The translations under genes and the position numbers were made by a program. Shown piece by piece: positions 1-10,777 of a DNA stretch of 64,000 nt. Under the pieces are notes generated by a model, which saw nothing but the letters and a program-made list of their open reading frames with translations, was not told where the DNA came from and ran no database searches. Every line of letters starts with the position of its first letter. The stretch's first letter is position 1. Location: contig NC_134540.1 in the NCBI RefSeq assembly GCF_050624435.1, positions 104,933,739 to 104,997,738 on the forward strand. The letters are read 5' to 3'. Origin of the DNA: Tenrec ecaudatus. Lineage: Eukaryota; Chordata; Mammalia; Afrosoricida; Tenrecidae.

Positions 1-244
1 GACAAACCCTGGGAAGTGTTACAAGTGAGATGCATGTTACAAAAGGAAAAGCACAAATAACACAGGCAGAACCCAGAGTAAGGAAGGAGCTTAGACTGAG
101 TGATCCTGGGAGGCTTCCTCAAGGACATTCCTCAAGGAGACTCAAAGGATGCTGAGCTGAGAAAAGGGCAAAAGTGAAGGCATGGGGCAAAGGATGAATT
201 GTACCATTCCCACATGCCACCCTTAAGTCTTTGGGAGACCAATA

Positions 245-345
245 ATTTATTCAGTCAGTTATTCATTCATGCATGCGATGATTAATTTCACAAATATGTA
301 TTGGCAGTGGGTGAGAACACGCATACATAATTGGCAAGAGGAACC
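245..345 (+). mobile_element. L2-like scrap
   Basis: The text tattcattcatgcatgc ... cacaaatatgtattggcag recalls the ATTCATTCA...CAAATATTTATTGAGC box. Weak. Confidence 0.3.
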
Positions 346-536
346 TAACAGATGACTAGTCTGTGGATGAAACAAGGCTTACATTTTCTCTTTCCCTACA
401 AACATTAATTATGGATTACATTATGTTCCTTTACAAGCAATATTGAAGTCCTAAACCCTATACACATGCATTTGACATGGTTTCAAACTAGAGGGTTTCT
501 TTTCTCATGTTAATAAGGTCATAGTGGAGTAGCTCA

Positions 537-745
537 TACATTCACTGCCCACGAGTCGATGCCAACTCACCGTGACCTTACAGGTTAGGGTAGAGCTGAC
601 TCTGTGAGTTTCTGAGACAGCAACTCTTCACAGGAACAGAAAATCCCATCTTTCTCCCATGGAGCAGCTGGTGGTTTCAAATTGCTTACCTTGTACTTAG
701 CAGCCCAATACGCAGCCACTATGCCACCAAGACTCTTTACTAGAC
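537..745 (-). mobile_element. AfroSINE, near full length
   Basis: Antisense copy: tail box actgcccacgagtcgatgcc first, then ctttctcccatggagcagctggtgg-type body, and the tRNA-like head ccactatgccaccaag last. Confidence 0.85.
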
Positions 746-935
746 TCCTTACTTAGGGTGAGTCTTATACCTAATCACTTCTGAGTTATAAAAAGAGCAA
801 GACAGACACAAGTGAAACACAGATGCCGTGGAGGGCCCCTCTACAAGCCAGGGGAAGCCAAGGATTGCTGACAGACCAGAAAGGCCAGGAGGAAGGGTCT
901 CAGAAGGTTTGGACTTTTCTCCTTCAAAAACCGTG

Positions 936-1003
936 AGAACATAGGGGCAGTTCTGCCCTACCCTATAGGACAGCTATGAGTCAGCACTGACTCCATGGCA
1001 GTG
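936..1003 (+). mobile_element. AfroSINE 3' fragment
   Basis: Only the tail half: ggggcagttctgccctacc, ctatgagtcagcactgactc, atggcagtgg. Confidence 0.6.
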
Positions 1004-1234
1004 GAAGGGACGCCCCAAGGGGGATGAGTGATAATGTTCTGATATAAAATGACAATGATGTCTCCAAGGTAAACCAGGGACACATAAACCATAGATGCAT
1101 GCGTGGATTTTAGATTCGCCCTAAGTTCTATCCCCCCAAAACAATTAGTTCTTATAACATGGCTCTGCTTGAGGCTTGCCCTCATGAAGAGCTCACAGAA
1201 GATTTAGGCGCTTTAGCAAAGTGTGGTGAAGAAA

Positions 1235-1400
1235 CTAGATGACGTCTGCCTATCAGAAATAATAGCATCTTGGGTCTTAAAGACTTGTTTTCAAATAAGC
1301 AGCCATCAACTAAGTCTGCAAGGAAGAAGCACACCAGCCTGGGTGATCCAAGGACGGGAAATAATACAATCCAAATCTAAAAGAGGGAATGGCATCAGAG
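1235..1400 (+). mobile_element. Older L1 3' UTR-like fragment
   Basis: The segment tagcatcttgggtcttaaag ... agccatcaactaag ... gaagaagcacaccagcctg parallels 25625-25735 but is much more diverged. It may extend to ~1600, where I cannot follow it. Confidence 0.55.
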
Positions 1401-2064
1401 CTTACGTTGTGAAGACCTGGTTTGCAGAGGGCTATGGATGACACTGGGAGCCCAAACTCCATTTGCACACATGGATCTGACCTCCAGTGAATTCCCTCTG
1501 ATCGGAGTTGAGGCATGCGAATGGCTGTTATCAGACAGCACTGTGAAGTCGATCATGACAGACGTTGTTAGGTTAAAATATCACACCTTACCATTTGATC
1601 TCCCTTTTCACCCATTTTGAGGCGGTTTCAATTTTGTTTTGTTTTAAGGGGAAATACACAGGGATTAAGCCCCTGATGAGTCCCCTCTGACCATGATCCA
1701 GGATTGCCTTTCCTTTTCCGGCCCCACCCAGTAGTCCCCAGACACACCCACCCTCTCTCAGGCACAATGGAGGCAGCAGCACCTGGATCACCTGTCCGAT
1801 AGAAGCGTTTGTTTCTCTATTGCTCCCACAATACCCCAGGGCTCCCTCTGATGGGGCTTGCTTCCGTCACATGTTCTGGCCTGAGTCCAGTACAGTGGTC
1901 AGCAGACTACAATCACTGATGGGTCAGCTCGGCAGGGCTGAAGTCCCGACCAGACCCCAGGGGTGAGAAGGAAAAGGGGGGCCCAGGCTTAAGAGAAGCT
2001 GGTGGCGACACACCCATGTCTGACTGTCGTTCATGTTCTTGGAAAACACGCCTCCTGTGAGTGG

Positions 2065-2130
2065 GTCTTAGGGTCGCTGTGAGTTGGAACGGCTCAACAG
2101 CACCTACCAATAACGGGGATTTTTGTTTTA
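2065..2130 (+). mobile_element. AfroSINE/RTE tail fragment
   Basis: Ends with the RTE-type variant of the tail (tcgctgtgagttggaacgg, acagcacctaccaata) in place of the ggcagtgagtttgg type. Confidence 0.5.
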
Positions 2131-3245
2131 GCAGGAGACAAAATCGGAAAACAAGAAACCCCAAAGGAAATCTCTCGTGGTCCAGTCAGCTGCGACCCCA
2201 CGGGGCAGACGGAGCAGAACGACTCCACCGCTTCCGCTGCGTCACGAAGGCTCCGCAGGAAACCAAGGACTGGACCTCGAGTCACGGAGTTTGAAGGGCA
2301 CTGCGTGCCGTGGGGACTACTCAGGCCACCAGCCGCCTGGCTCGGTGGGTACACGGGCTCCGCACCCCTTTCAACACAAGCACATCCTACACGTGACTGC
2401 ATCGCAGGTAAACCAGCACCAGAAATCCAGGGTGAGGACGTGATGGACACCCACGTAATTATCCACATTAGTACGAGTGATAGGTATGCACAGGATTATC
2501 TACCTGGATACCTATGTGACTGATACCCAGGTGATTCTCTGCCATGAGGACACACCCTTCCCCAAGTCCAATGTCATTCCCTCCGTCCTCTATCCAGTCG
2601 GAAGGGCTGTCCCAGACACACGCGTGATTGATGCCCGTGCGATTAGCTAACACAATGCTCTGTCGGTGACTGAGACCCGTGTGATTATCTGCCAAGATAC
2701 CCGCGCACATGAAAACGGGCAAGTCCTGCGCGGCCCTAATCATGCCCCTCACAGTGCGCACGAACCAACTGCTGAGGTGCAAGGATGGCTCTGCTTTAAC
2801 GATAGAACGGCCGCCCGCGCTAGTGCGCGTGCGCGAACCCAAGAGCGACAGGCACATCACTCTGAAGTCGTTAATGCCCAACTTCGAAAAGGCCCTTCCC
2901 AATGTGAGGCTCTCAGATTCAGGGGTCACATGAGAAGGGAGAACGTGCTGCTGCCGCCCAGGAAGCTGCAGCGGTTTCTTCGCCCGGCGGCATTTTGGGT
3001 TCATAGGCGGTTTCCTCGCTGGTCATACAGGGAAACCAGGAGCGAGGGATTCTTGGTGCAAATACGTAGGGAGCAATGAAAGGGAGGCGCTGATGTGTAC
3101 ATGAGCGGGGACGAGGCCTTCTCGGCACCAGGGCACGGGCTCGGATTGTCCATCGTCCACTGTTCTTCCCGTTAAAACAAAACCACAACCAGCAAATAAA
3201 CAAGACACAGTCCAAGTCATCACAGGTGCCGTCATTCATCTTGCA
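2131..3245. other. CpG-rich single-copy block
   Basis: CpG dinucleotides are far denser here than on either side, including tagtgcgcgtgcgcgaac at 2822-2839, close to an NRF1 site. No splice sites or conserved protein reading were recognised. The 178-codon minus frame at 2468-3004 has no family resemblance I can see. Confidence 0.5.
2440..2715. repeat. Degenerate minisatellite-like repeat
   Basis: Variants of gatacccaggtgattctctgcc recur at irregular spacing: cacccacgtaattatcca, gatacccaggtgattctctg, gacacacgcgtgattgat, gagacccgtgtgattatctg. The copies are too diverged to give a firm period. Confidence 0.5.
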
Positions 3246-3259
3246 CCCCCCCCCCCATA

Positions 3260-3900
3260 TGCTGGTCTTATTTTTGAGAAAAGCACATGTAATATATCCT
3301 TATCGAATTTGATTATTTTCTGTGTGAATATTTAAAAAAAGAAAAGCTAATCCACGAGGAGTGCCTTCCTGGGTAATGTTAATTCAGCTGCCTGTTCGAT
3401 AATAGGATTATGTTTTCCAGGATTTAAAAACCCCACTTGTTGGCTGCCGAAGAGACTTCTGTAACAGCTAGAAAATCTAACTTAATCCTTATTGGCATTA
3501 ATGAAATAGCAGAGGTACAATTTACCTCTCACTACATTTAACACCCTCCAAACTCCAATAAATACATTACATTCATTTTGAAGTTATAAAAGGAAACTGT
3601 TGGGTGGGTTATTGGAGTCTCCAGGGTCCAATCATTCCCTATCTCTAAGGCAGAACAAGGGCTGTTTACATACGGGAAGGATTATGGGGAAAGTTTATTT
3701 AAACAGACTAATCCATGTTTACACATAATAGAGCTCCCTTTTACATCATGGAAATCCAAGTCAAAATAATCTCTCCTTTTTAATTTGAAAATAATTATAG
3801 AGGAATTAGACTATTTGTTCTGTTACCATTGAGTTGAAGAACCTAATTCGATTAGAATAAATTCTACAACAGACCATGAGCCCGGCTCTAAGAAGCTAGC
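3260..3900. other. AT-rich, repeat-free intron sequence; possible conserved noncoding element
   Basis: No repeat is recognised. Homeodomain-type cores cluster (ctaatcc, ttaatcc, cattaatg, aattattatag-like), together with runs of AT sequence unbroken by SINEs. Conservation is inferred only from appearance. Confidence 0.35.
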
Positions 3901-5285
3901 TAATATCAGAGAGCACTGCCTGCCCAGAGAGGGTAAGGGGGGTGGGGTGGGGCTGGGAGGGTAGAGAAAGGAAAGGAGGTGGATAGGAGGCAGAAGTCAT
4001 CCTGTGGGCAGCAGAGAGTGGAAAACAGATTCCCCTTTGGCTTTGGCTTTTCCTTCTTGCTCCACTCCCTCTTCAAAATGGAGTGGAGTCCGCATGAAAG
4101 AGCCTTCTGGGAATGTGGACCTGAGACTCTTGAAAACACAATGCCTGACATTTCTTTCTCTCGCTCCTCCCATGCCTCCTCCTTCAGACAGGTGACCACG
4201 GGGAAACTGATGCTGGGCCAGATGGGAGCCGAGCTCCTCTGGAAAATCTTGTTCCCAGTGAGGGAGAAGAAGACCAGGAGGCAGCCTTGTAACCATGCAG
4301 TGCATCAAAGGCCACGCAGGCACTCACTCGGAAGTGGGACAGGACGCTCAGGGCAGCCAGACCTCTTTAAAGATGCAAATTGCAGTCAAACACAGAAAAC
4401 AGTAGGGCTCTGTTTATCCTTTCACAAGGGTGCAAACTGCTAATCAGGCTCCATTGCTGGGCTGGCCACTCTGTTTATCAATAAACAGGAAGACAGTGAG
4501 ACTATAATTTTCCTGCCTAGCATGGGTAGCCAAAAGGAAAGGCTGGCAGCTTGGTGGTACTGAGTTCCGGTTGCATCGAAACCCAATTATTACTGGAGTG
4601 TGGGTGTTTGCGAGGTGCCCAGACCCCTTAGACAGGCCCACGAAATCATGTGAACCATTGGCAGAGAATGAGCTTGGGGAGACATGGACTAAGAGGAGCT
4701 GTCAAAATAGGCCTGCTCCCCCAGAGCTCAGCTGTGGACTATTTCTCTCTCTTTCTCTCTCCCTCCCCCCGCTTCTGTCTCTCACACACACACCCCACCA
4801 CCACCAGTGAGCGGGCTGATCCTGGAATATTCTGCAGGCTAGCGTGTAACAAAGACACGGTTTTACTAAAATCAAAATAAAAACAAATAGGTCATAACTT
4901 TGGCTCTGAATTGGGAAAGCTCATCAAAATATGCCGCGCTTGCCATTATTTGCTATGTTAAAAACAACTCTGGCGCATCCTCTAAAAGGGGCGGTTGAAG
5001 GTTATTTTTATGCCGGCTGAGTTATTTTCATGTTTCGTATTTTCATGTCAGTCTTCCTGAGGTAAGATTCCAAGTCTAAAAGGTGGCCCAAACTCCATCA
5101 GGCGTGTGGTTAGACATTCCAATTGTCCAAAGCATGACCTTAGTTCTTCATTGGGTCCCTAGAAAAGGTTAGGAAGCACCCCAAACTGTACATACCTTCA
5201 ACAACAGAATATATCAAATATAAAATCCAGAGGAACTATAATTTCTATAACACTGTACTACTGTTAATGATGAAATAATATTTGT
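3901..5285. other. Unassigned intron sequence
   Basis: Apart from a CT-rich run at 4741-4785 with a short CA run, I see no repeat, exon or RNA. Confidence 0.4.
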
Positions 5286-5314
5286 TAGGCCAGGTTGACT
5301 AGAGAAACAAATTC

Positions 5315-5316
<2 letters not shown>

Positions 5317-5360
<44 letters not shown>
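5317..5360. repeat. (AT)22 microsatellite
   Basis: Forty-four uninterrupted bases of AT inside repeat A copy 1. Confidence 0.97.
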
Positions 5361-5364
<4 letters not shown>

Positions 5365-5450
5365 GAGCTTTATATTAAAGAATAATGATATATAAAGAAA
5401 ACATCCCACCACCCCGGTCCAGATCAAGTTCATAAGAATATACTAGCTCA

Positions 5451-5611
5451 GTGCTCGCTTCGGCAGCACATATACTAAAAACTGGAATGATACAGAGAAG
5501 ATTAGCATGGCCCCTGTGCAAGGACGACACGCAAATTCATGAAGCGTTGTTCCATATTTTTGTGATAAGAATTGTACGAGCCCCCAATAAAATGATTTTA
5601 AAAATATATAT
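5451..5611 (+). mobile_element. U6 snRNA / L1 3'-end chimeric retrocopy
   Basis: Bases 5451-5561 read as a nearly full-length U6 small nuclear RNA (starts gtgctcgcttcggcagc, contains the ACAGAGA-type box and the tattttt end) with several substitutions and a 2-base insertion near the 3' stem. The U6 end is joined directly to the last ~39 nt of the local L1 family (gataagaattgtacgag ... aataaaatgatttt) plus an A-rich tail. The whole unit is flanked by the direct repeat atatactagctc at 5438-5449 and 5612-5623. This is the product expected when L1 reverse transcriptase switches template from L1 RNA to U6 RNA during insertion. It is not a working U6 gene: the distal and proximal elements of a pol III type 3 promoter are not evident upstream. 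It sits inside an older unclassified repeat. Confidence 0.9.
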
Positions 5612-5916
5612 ATATACTAGCTCGTAAGTGATGCTAGTCCATAAATCTCTTCAGACTCCTGCAGCCACATGCAATGATGCAGAATGCAGGAAGATCACAG
5701 GTCCATGGGTGAAAGGTCTTCTGGAACCAATAGCAGAGGACTCATCACAGGGCTGGCGCAGGTCTCTGCCACGTGACTAGCTCAGATCTCGGTGTGGCTC
5801 CACAGGGCTTGCCAACAGGACGGTGAAGCACCTGAGCGTGAGGGTGGCCAACACCAGGGATAAAGAGGAAGAGAGACTAGCTTTGCAGAGCCATGATCTG
5901 CGTTGCTTTCTGTGTT

Positions 5917-6405
5917 AGTCTGAGTAGGCTAGAGAAACAAATCCAGGGGGAGACTCGTGTATAAGAGAGAATGTTGTATCAAAGCCAGCCCAGTCCAGAT
6001 GAAGTCAGTAAGTCCAATATTATCCCACATGCCTGATACCAATCTATAAATTCCTCTTCAGACTCAAGAAACACAAGCAATGACACTGAATGCAGGAAGA
6101 TCACAGGCCAGTGGGTGGAAAGTCTTGTGGATCCAGTGGTAGTAGAAGCTTCCCAGTGCCGGCATGGGTCTTCACATGGCTCCTCTAGCTTCAGGGCTCT
6201 GACTGTATTAGTATAGCTCCCTCAGGCTCGTGTCAGTGATGTCTCACAGGGAGGGAGCATGTGTCCCACCTACAGTGAGCTATTTATCTCCTTAGCGCCT
6301 CCAAATGAGGTCATCAAGATGTGACCTGATTGGCAGGCTAAGCTCTGCCCACATGTTCCTATGGGAACCATGTTGGCACAAGAAAAACCTATCACAATAT
6401 TTGAG
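5917..6405 (+). mobile_element. Unclassified repeat A, copy 2
   Basis: Starts gttagtctgagtaggctag, contains ccagcccagtccagatgaag, aatctataaattcctcttc, gcaggaagatcacaggcc and gtgacctgattggcaggc. It lies directly behind copy 1 in the same orientation. Confidence 0.65.
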
Positions 6406-6482
6406 TGAATACTAGTTATATACATATATGTTTACAATATCTATTTAATACATCTCATACAATGGTATTAGTTATCACATCT

Positions 6483-6639
6483 CACTCCTCCATTCCTCAA
6501 GTACTTACTGAGCATGTAGCATGTTCCAGGCACATAGGTATTGGTAAGAGATGCAATGGCAGTCTTTTGATGAAGCTAGGACTCTATAAGAGTACACATG
6601 GAACAAGTAATCACAATCAGGGATGGTGACTGTTGTGAT

Positions 6640-6640
<1 letters not shown>
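6483..6640 (+). mobile_element. L2/MIR-type fragment
   Basis: The segment tacttactgagcatgtagca, gttccaggcacataggtattgg resembles the TTTATTGAGCACCTACTATGTGCCAGGCA box common to these ancient repeats. Confidence 0.5.

Positions 6641-6642
<2 letters not shown>

Positions 6643-6687
<45 letters not shown>
6643..6687. repeat. (GT)n microsatellite
   Basis: About 22 perfect units at the end of an L2-like fragment. Confidence 0.97.
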
Positions 6688-6688
<1 letters not shown>

Positions 6689-6825
6689 CTGTGCACGTTT
6701 ACATGTACCACGTCAGTCTCTACTACTGTGTCTAGCTCATCTGGAATGATGATAGGCCTGCTTGACAAGTCCCTTGACAAGTGAAAGCCGGGAGGTACTG
6801 CATGGCTGTTAATATTTCTTAGTGA

Positions 6826-7845
6826 GTAAAAGCATAGCTCTGGGATTTGGACTCCAGGCTTCCCCCATTTCCTTTTTTTGATTATTACTTAAATAATTTT
6901 AGTGGGGGCTTGAACAACTCTTATTGCAATCCATATATACGTCCATTGTGTCAAGCACATTTGAATATTTGTTGCCATCATCATTCTCAAAACATTTGCT
7001 TTCTACTTGAGCTCTTGGAATCAGCTCATTGCCCCCCATCTTCCTCCCTGCTCCCCCCTCCCTCATGAACCCTTGATAATTTAGAAATTATTATTATTTT
7101 ATCATATCTGATACTGCCCGACGTCTCCCTTCAACCACTTTTCTGTTGTCCACCCCCCCAGGGAGGAAATTATATGTAGAACCTTGTAATTGGTTCCCCC
7201 TTTCTACCCCACCTTCCCTCTACCCTCTTGCTATCGCCACTCTCACCACTGGTCCTGAAGGGATCATCTGTCCTGAATTCCCTGTGTTGCCAGTTCCTAT
7301 TTGCACTGTGTACATGCTCTGGTCTAGGCAGGTTTGTAAGGTAGAATTGGGATCATGATAGTAGAGGGGGAGGGGGGAGAGGAAGCGTTCAAGAACTAGA
7401 GGAAAGTTGTGTGTGTCATCGATGCTACACTGCACTCTGAGTGGCTCGTCTCCTCCCTGCAACCCTCTGCAGATGGGCCTTGGGTCCCTATCCCGCACTC
7501 CCCTTTATTCACGATGATATGATTTTTGTTCTTTGGTGCTTGATAACTGATCCCTTTGGCACCTCGTAATTCACACAGGCTGGTGTGCTTCTTCCATGTG
7601 GGCTTTGTTGCTTCTGAGCTAGATGGCTGCTTGTTCACCTTCAAGCCTTCAAGACCCCAGACACTATATCTTTTGATAGCTGGGCACCATCAGCTTTCTT
7701 CCCCATTTCTGAGCTGTGTGACCTTAGGCAAGTTTCTTAACCTTTTGGAGTTTCAGTGTCCTTCTCTATCAGATGGAGATAATAATGGTACTTCTTTTAT
7801 GAATTTTCTGTGAGCATTAAATGAGTTCTTCATGTGAAAACAAAA
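6826..7845 (+). mobile_element. MIR, two halves separated by L1
   Basis: The 5' part (agcatagctctgggatttgg) lies at 6826-6872 and the core and 3' part (gagctgtgtgaccttaggc ... agatggagataataatggta ... gcattaaatgag) at 7710-7845. The two parts are collinear with the MIR consensus once the L1 is removed. Confidence 0.8.
6873..7697 (-). mobile_element. Truncated L1 3' UTR inserted in a MIR
   Basis: The same 3' UTR type as at 20408 and 10778 on the minus strand: tail end gggggcttgaacaactc at the left, agctagatggctgctt and the agaccccag box to the right. Target duplication cttcccccatttcc (6859-6872) / cttccccatttc (7698-7709). The copy is 5'-truncated and lacks ORF2. Confidence 0.85.
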
Positions 7846-7869
7846 AATACCCCACCACCAAGGAATGGA

Positions 7870-8030
7870 TTCTAGCTCACAACCCAGTCACGGCCATCAA
7901 GTCAATGCTGATTCATAGCAACCCCATAGGACAGAGCAGAACTTTCCTTTAACTTTCTGAGGCTGCGTAGAAATCCTCATCATTCTCCCTCAGAGTGACT
8001 GCTGGGTTTGAATTGCAGTTGAGCAGCCCA
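7870..8030 (-). mobile_element. AfroSINE, antisense
   Basis: Contains cggccatcaagtcaatgctg and ataggacagagcagaac; the head is lost next to the UQCC2 retrocopy. Confidence 0.75.
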
Positions 8031-8094
8031 AAACTTATCCCATAGGGCGGGAAACAGTAACTGATGAAAAACTGTTCTCTAGGATAATTTTCTT

Positions 8095-8532
8095 TTGGAA
8101 GGCAGGGCAGTTTTATTAATGACAGGTAAGAGACCCCATACTTTGGGATGTGGGTGAGCCTAGGACCTCGCCCAGGCCTTGTGCTTCTCCTCGGGACTCT
8201 TGGGGGCAAACTTCTGCAGTGTCTTCCACATGCCTTTATTCATTTCTTTAAACTCTCCCAAGGTGTCTGTGGGCAGGACGAGCTTGTGCTCTGCCAATGA
8301 CAGGCCACTGAAGCTTGTGTCTCTGGGGCCAGGGGGCTTGTGTCTGTAATAGTTTGGATGGAGCCGTGCTAAGCTCTCGTACATCTGATCACAGGCTCCA
8401 GGCTCTGTGATCTGCCCTGTTCTCTCTCTCCCGAAAGGCCAGGGCTACCCGCTGCTGCAGGGAAGCGCCCAAGTCCCGGCCTCATTTTGTCAGGTCCATC
8501 CCTCACAGAGCTTAAGGAAACGTTGGGCCACG
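8095..8532 (-). pseudogene. UQCC2: UQCC2 processed pseudogene
   Basis: UQCC2 is a mitochondrial assembly factor for complex III (cytochrome b biogenesis). The minus strand carries an intronless copy that begins near codon 7 (FLKLCEGW) and runs to the stop. Recognisable blocks are [28 protein letters not shown] and [19 protein letters not shown], followed by a short 3' UTR with an AATAAA signal around 8111-8117. It is disabled by a one-base frameshift near codons 17-21 and a TGA where the parent has CGA in KRGRD. Direct repeats flank it: aggataattttctt at 8081-8094 and the near copy aggataacttttctt at 8533-8547, the hallmark of L1-mediated retroposition. The later part still reads as a 74-codon open frame, which is a remnant. 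Confidence 0.88.
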
Positions 8533-8547
8533 AGGATAACTTTTCTT

Positions 8548-9139
8548 AGACAACCTTTAGCACCAATACCAACTCTAAAAGGGAACACATGACAAAGGTA
8601 TGCTATCTAATCACTTTTGTTGCTGTTAGCAGTTTGATCCCAAATAGACAGTTTTCTTCAAACAGCATACTGCTCAAGGCAGACAATTTTTACTAGTGTA
8701 GCTATACCTGGTTGTTTTTTGTTTAAGCTTTACAGATTACCTGGGCCACAGTTTCAGGGGTTCATCCACCTCCATGGTTCCAGAAAGCAGAGTCTGTGTG
8801 ACTCTGGTTTTCTCCTTCTGACCAGGATCCTTCTGGGGAATGTCTCATCAAAATGCTCAGTGATGGCAGCAGGGCACCATTCCGTTTTTCTGGTCTCAGG
8901 GCAATTAGCCTCATACGCCATATTCTCTTACTTTGTTTCCTTTGTTGCCTAAATAGAGACCAATTGCTTTTCCTTAGGTGGCCATTCGCAAACTTAGAAG
9001 ACCCTAGGCAACATGCATCAAAGTAGGAAGCAGAACCGAGGCACTACTACCATGTTAACTACCTGGGATGTCCCATGAAACTATAACCCTACGCCCTCAA
9101 CCCAAGAAACCAAACCCTGTGAGGCTTTGGCTGTACATA
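8548..9139. other. Unassigned intron sequence
   Basis: Nothing recognised between the UQCC2 retrocopy and the old L1. Confidence 0.4.
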
Positions 9140-10224
9140 ATTAGCCTTGGAAGCTACTTTTTCTTATTTTAGTTTTGTTTGTCGGAAATATCTATATGTT
9201 AGATAATCTGCTGATAAAGAGATTTTTCACACACGAATCTAAGAATTTCAGTTTTAGTTTGGACATTTAGATCCTCAATCCATTTTGAATTTGCTTTTGT
9301 ATATGGTGTGAGGAATGATCTTGATTCATTTTTCTGCAAGTGGAAATCCAATTTTCCCAGCACAATTTATGGAAGAGACTCTTCTTCCCCCATCCAATGG
9401 ACTTTATTGGTACCCTTGTCAAAAATTGGCTGACTATAAATGTGTGGGTTTATTTCTGAACGCTCAGTTCTATTCCATTGGGCTGTATGTCTACCGTTAC
9501 ATCAGTACCAGGCTGTTCGGATTACTGTAGCTGTCTAGTATATTTTAAAATCAGTGTGTGTTTTTCTACCTTGTTTTTCTTTTTCAATCATGCTTTAGCT
9601 ATTTAGGACCTCTCGTCTTTCCATATAATGTTGCTGTTACCTGTTCATTAACTTGATACATTTCCCCCATCCTTTACCTTTTAGTTTATTTTGGTCTTTC
9701 TGTCTGAGGTGTGTCTCTTGACTGGGTGGATTTAATCCATTTCTATTACATGCTAATTATCAATAGGTAGGACTTTTTGCTGTCTTTGTGTTGTGTGTGT
9801 ATCTGAATTGTTGCTGGTTTACTCACATATTTCTCTGTGCTGGTTTCATTGGTTATTACTTTTTTAAAAATGATGTTTCCGTGTAGTTACTTTAGTACCT
9901 ACCAAATCCTTATGATTGTTCTCTTTTTAATTTTAATGATATTTGTTTTCTTTGAGGTTAACCCATTCTATATAAAACTGAAAAATAGTTTTCCTATTTC
10001 TGAACAGAATGCTGTCAGAATTTTTTTATTAAGATTGTACTGAATCTAAGATTGCTTTGGGTATATTAAACATTTTAACAATATTAAGTCTTTCAAAACA
10101 TGAGCATGGAACATATGCCCATTTGTTTAAATCCTCCTTAATCTTTACAGTCGTGTTTTAAAATGTCCACTGCATAAATATTTCACGCCTCTGGTTAGAT
10201 TTATTCTTAGGTGCAGTCAGCTTG
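9140..10224 (-). pseudogene. Old L1, ORF2 3' region, fragment 1
   Basis: Antisense to the plus strand, the text matches the mammalian L1 ORF2 region downstream of the reverse transcriptase (plus-strand landmarks: gtatatggtgtgagg, ttttcccagcacaattta, ttctattccattgg, attactgtagctg, aacaatattaagtct). Many stops and indels; long dead. Confidence 0.8.
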
Positions 10225-10440
10225 CAATATCTGGGAGTCACGTAATGAGGGATGGGAGTATGCAGCTACAGATTCAAGTGAGTGAGGAGTGAAAATATTT
10301 GAGAAGGAAAGCAGAATAAGTGGCCAAAGCAAGCCCTCAAAAGGTAAGAGGGCGAATAATGTGCTATTTACACAGCTTGGACATTGGATGAGTTATGAGG
10401 AGTAATCTAGAGATGATTTAGAACAGATGGTTGGATATAT

Positions 10441-10555
10441 GTGGGTTATATGGAAATACAACATAATTTCATATAAGACAAATATACCTGAAGATTCTGG
10501 TATCCATAGGGGTTCTGGCCCCAATCTCCCAAGGATACCAGGGAAAGACTGTAAT
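10441..10555 (+). mobile_element. Tigger/MER2-like transposon right end
   Basis: The plus-strand text atttcatataagacaaatatacc, then ggtatccataggggttctgg, ccaatctcccaaggatacc and agactgta follows the right end of the pogo-like Tigger/MER2 elements, including the self-complementary ggtatcc / ggatacc pair. It ends in TA. The ~215 bp to its left are unassigned. Confidence 0.55.
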
Positions 10556-10565
10556 TTAATCTCTG

Positions 10566-10777
10566 AGAGTTGCTTGCAAAAGAATCATTTCTCTAATTTT
10601 CCTTCCATATTTCTCATCGCGGGTGGATAGAAACCCAACTGGTTATTGCTTGTTGACCTTGTACCCTGAAACTTTAAATCCTATTAGCTCTCGGAGTTTT
10701 CTTTTCTTTTTATCAGGAACCCTGACTAGCCCATTTCTTGGCTCTTCTTTCTTTTTCCTTTTTTTTTCTATTAGGAC
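10566..10777 (-). pseudogene. Old L1 ORF2, fragment 2
   Basis: Continues the L1 of 9140-10224 in the same orientation (plus-strand text gttgaccttgtaccctg, attagctctcggagt), interrupted on the left by ~340 bp containing a Tigger end and on the right by the younger L1. Confidence 0.65.

Larger units (their letters stand above)
5286..5900 (+). mobile_element. Unclassified repeat A, copy 1 (split by U6/L1)
   Basis: Begins near ttgactagagaaacaaattc, contains an expanded (AT)n, then atcccaccaccccggtcc, and resumes after the U6/L1 chimera with tccataaatctcttcagactc, acatgcaatgatgcag and gcaggaagatcacagg. Same family as 5917 and 40044. Class unknown. Confidence 0.6.

Noticed and set aside
2468..3004. 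178-codon minus-strand frame
   Set aside because: Lies in the CpG-rich degenerate repeat; low-complexity chance frame with no recognised family.
5451..5561. Functional U6 snRNA gene
   Set aside because: It has substitutions, an L1-joined 3' end, a poly(A)-like tail and target duplications, so it is a retrocopy.
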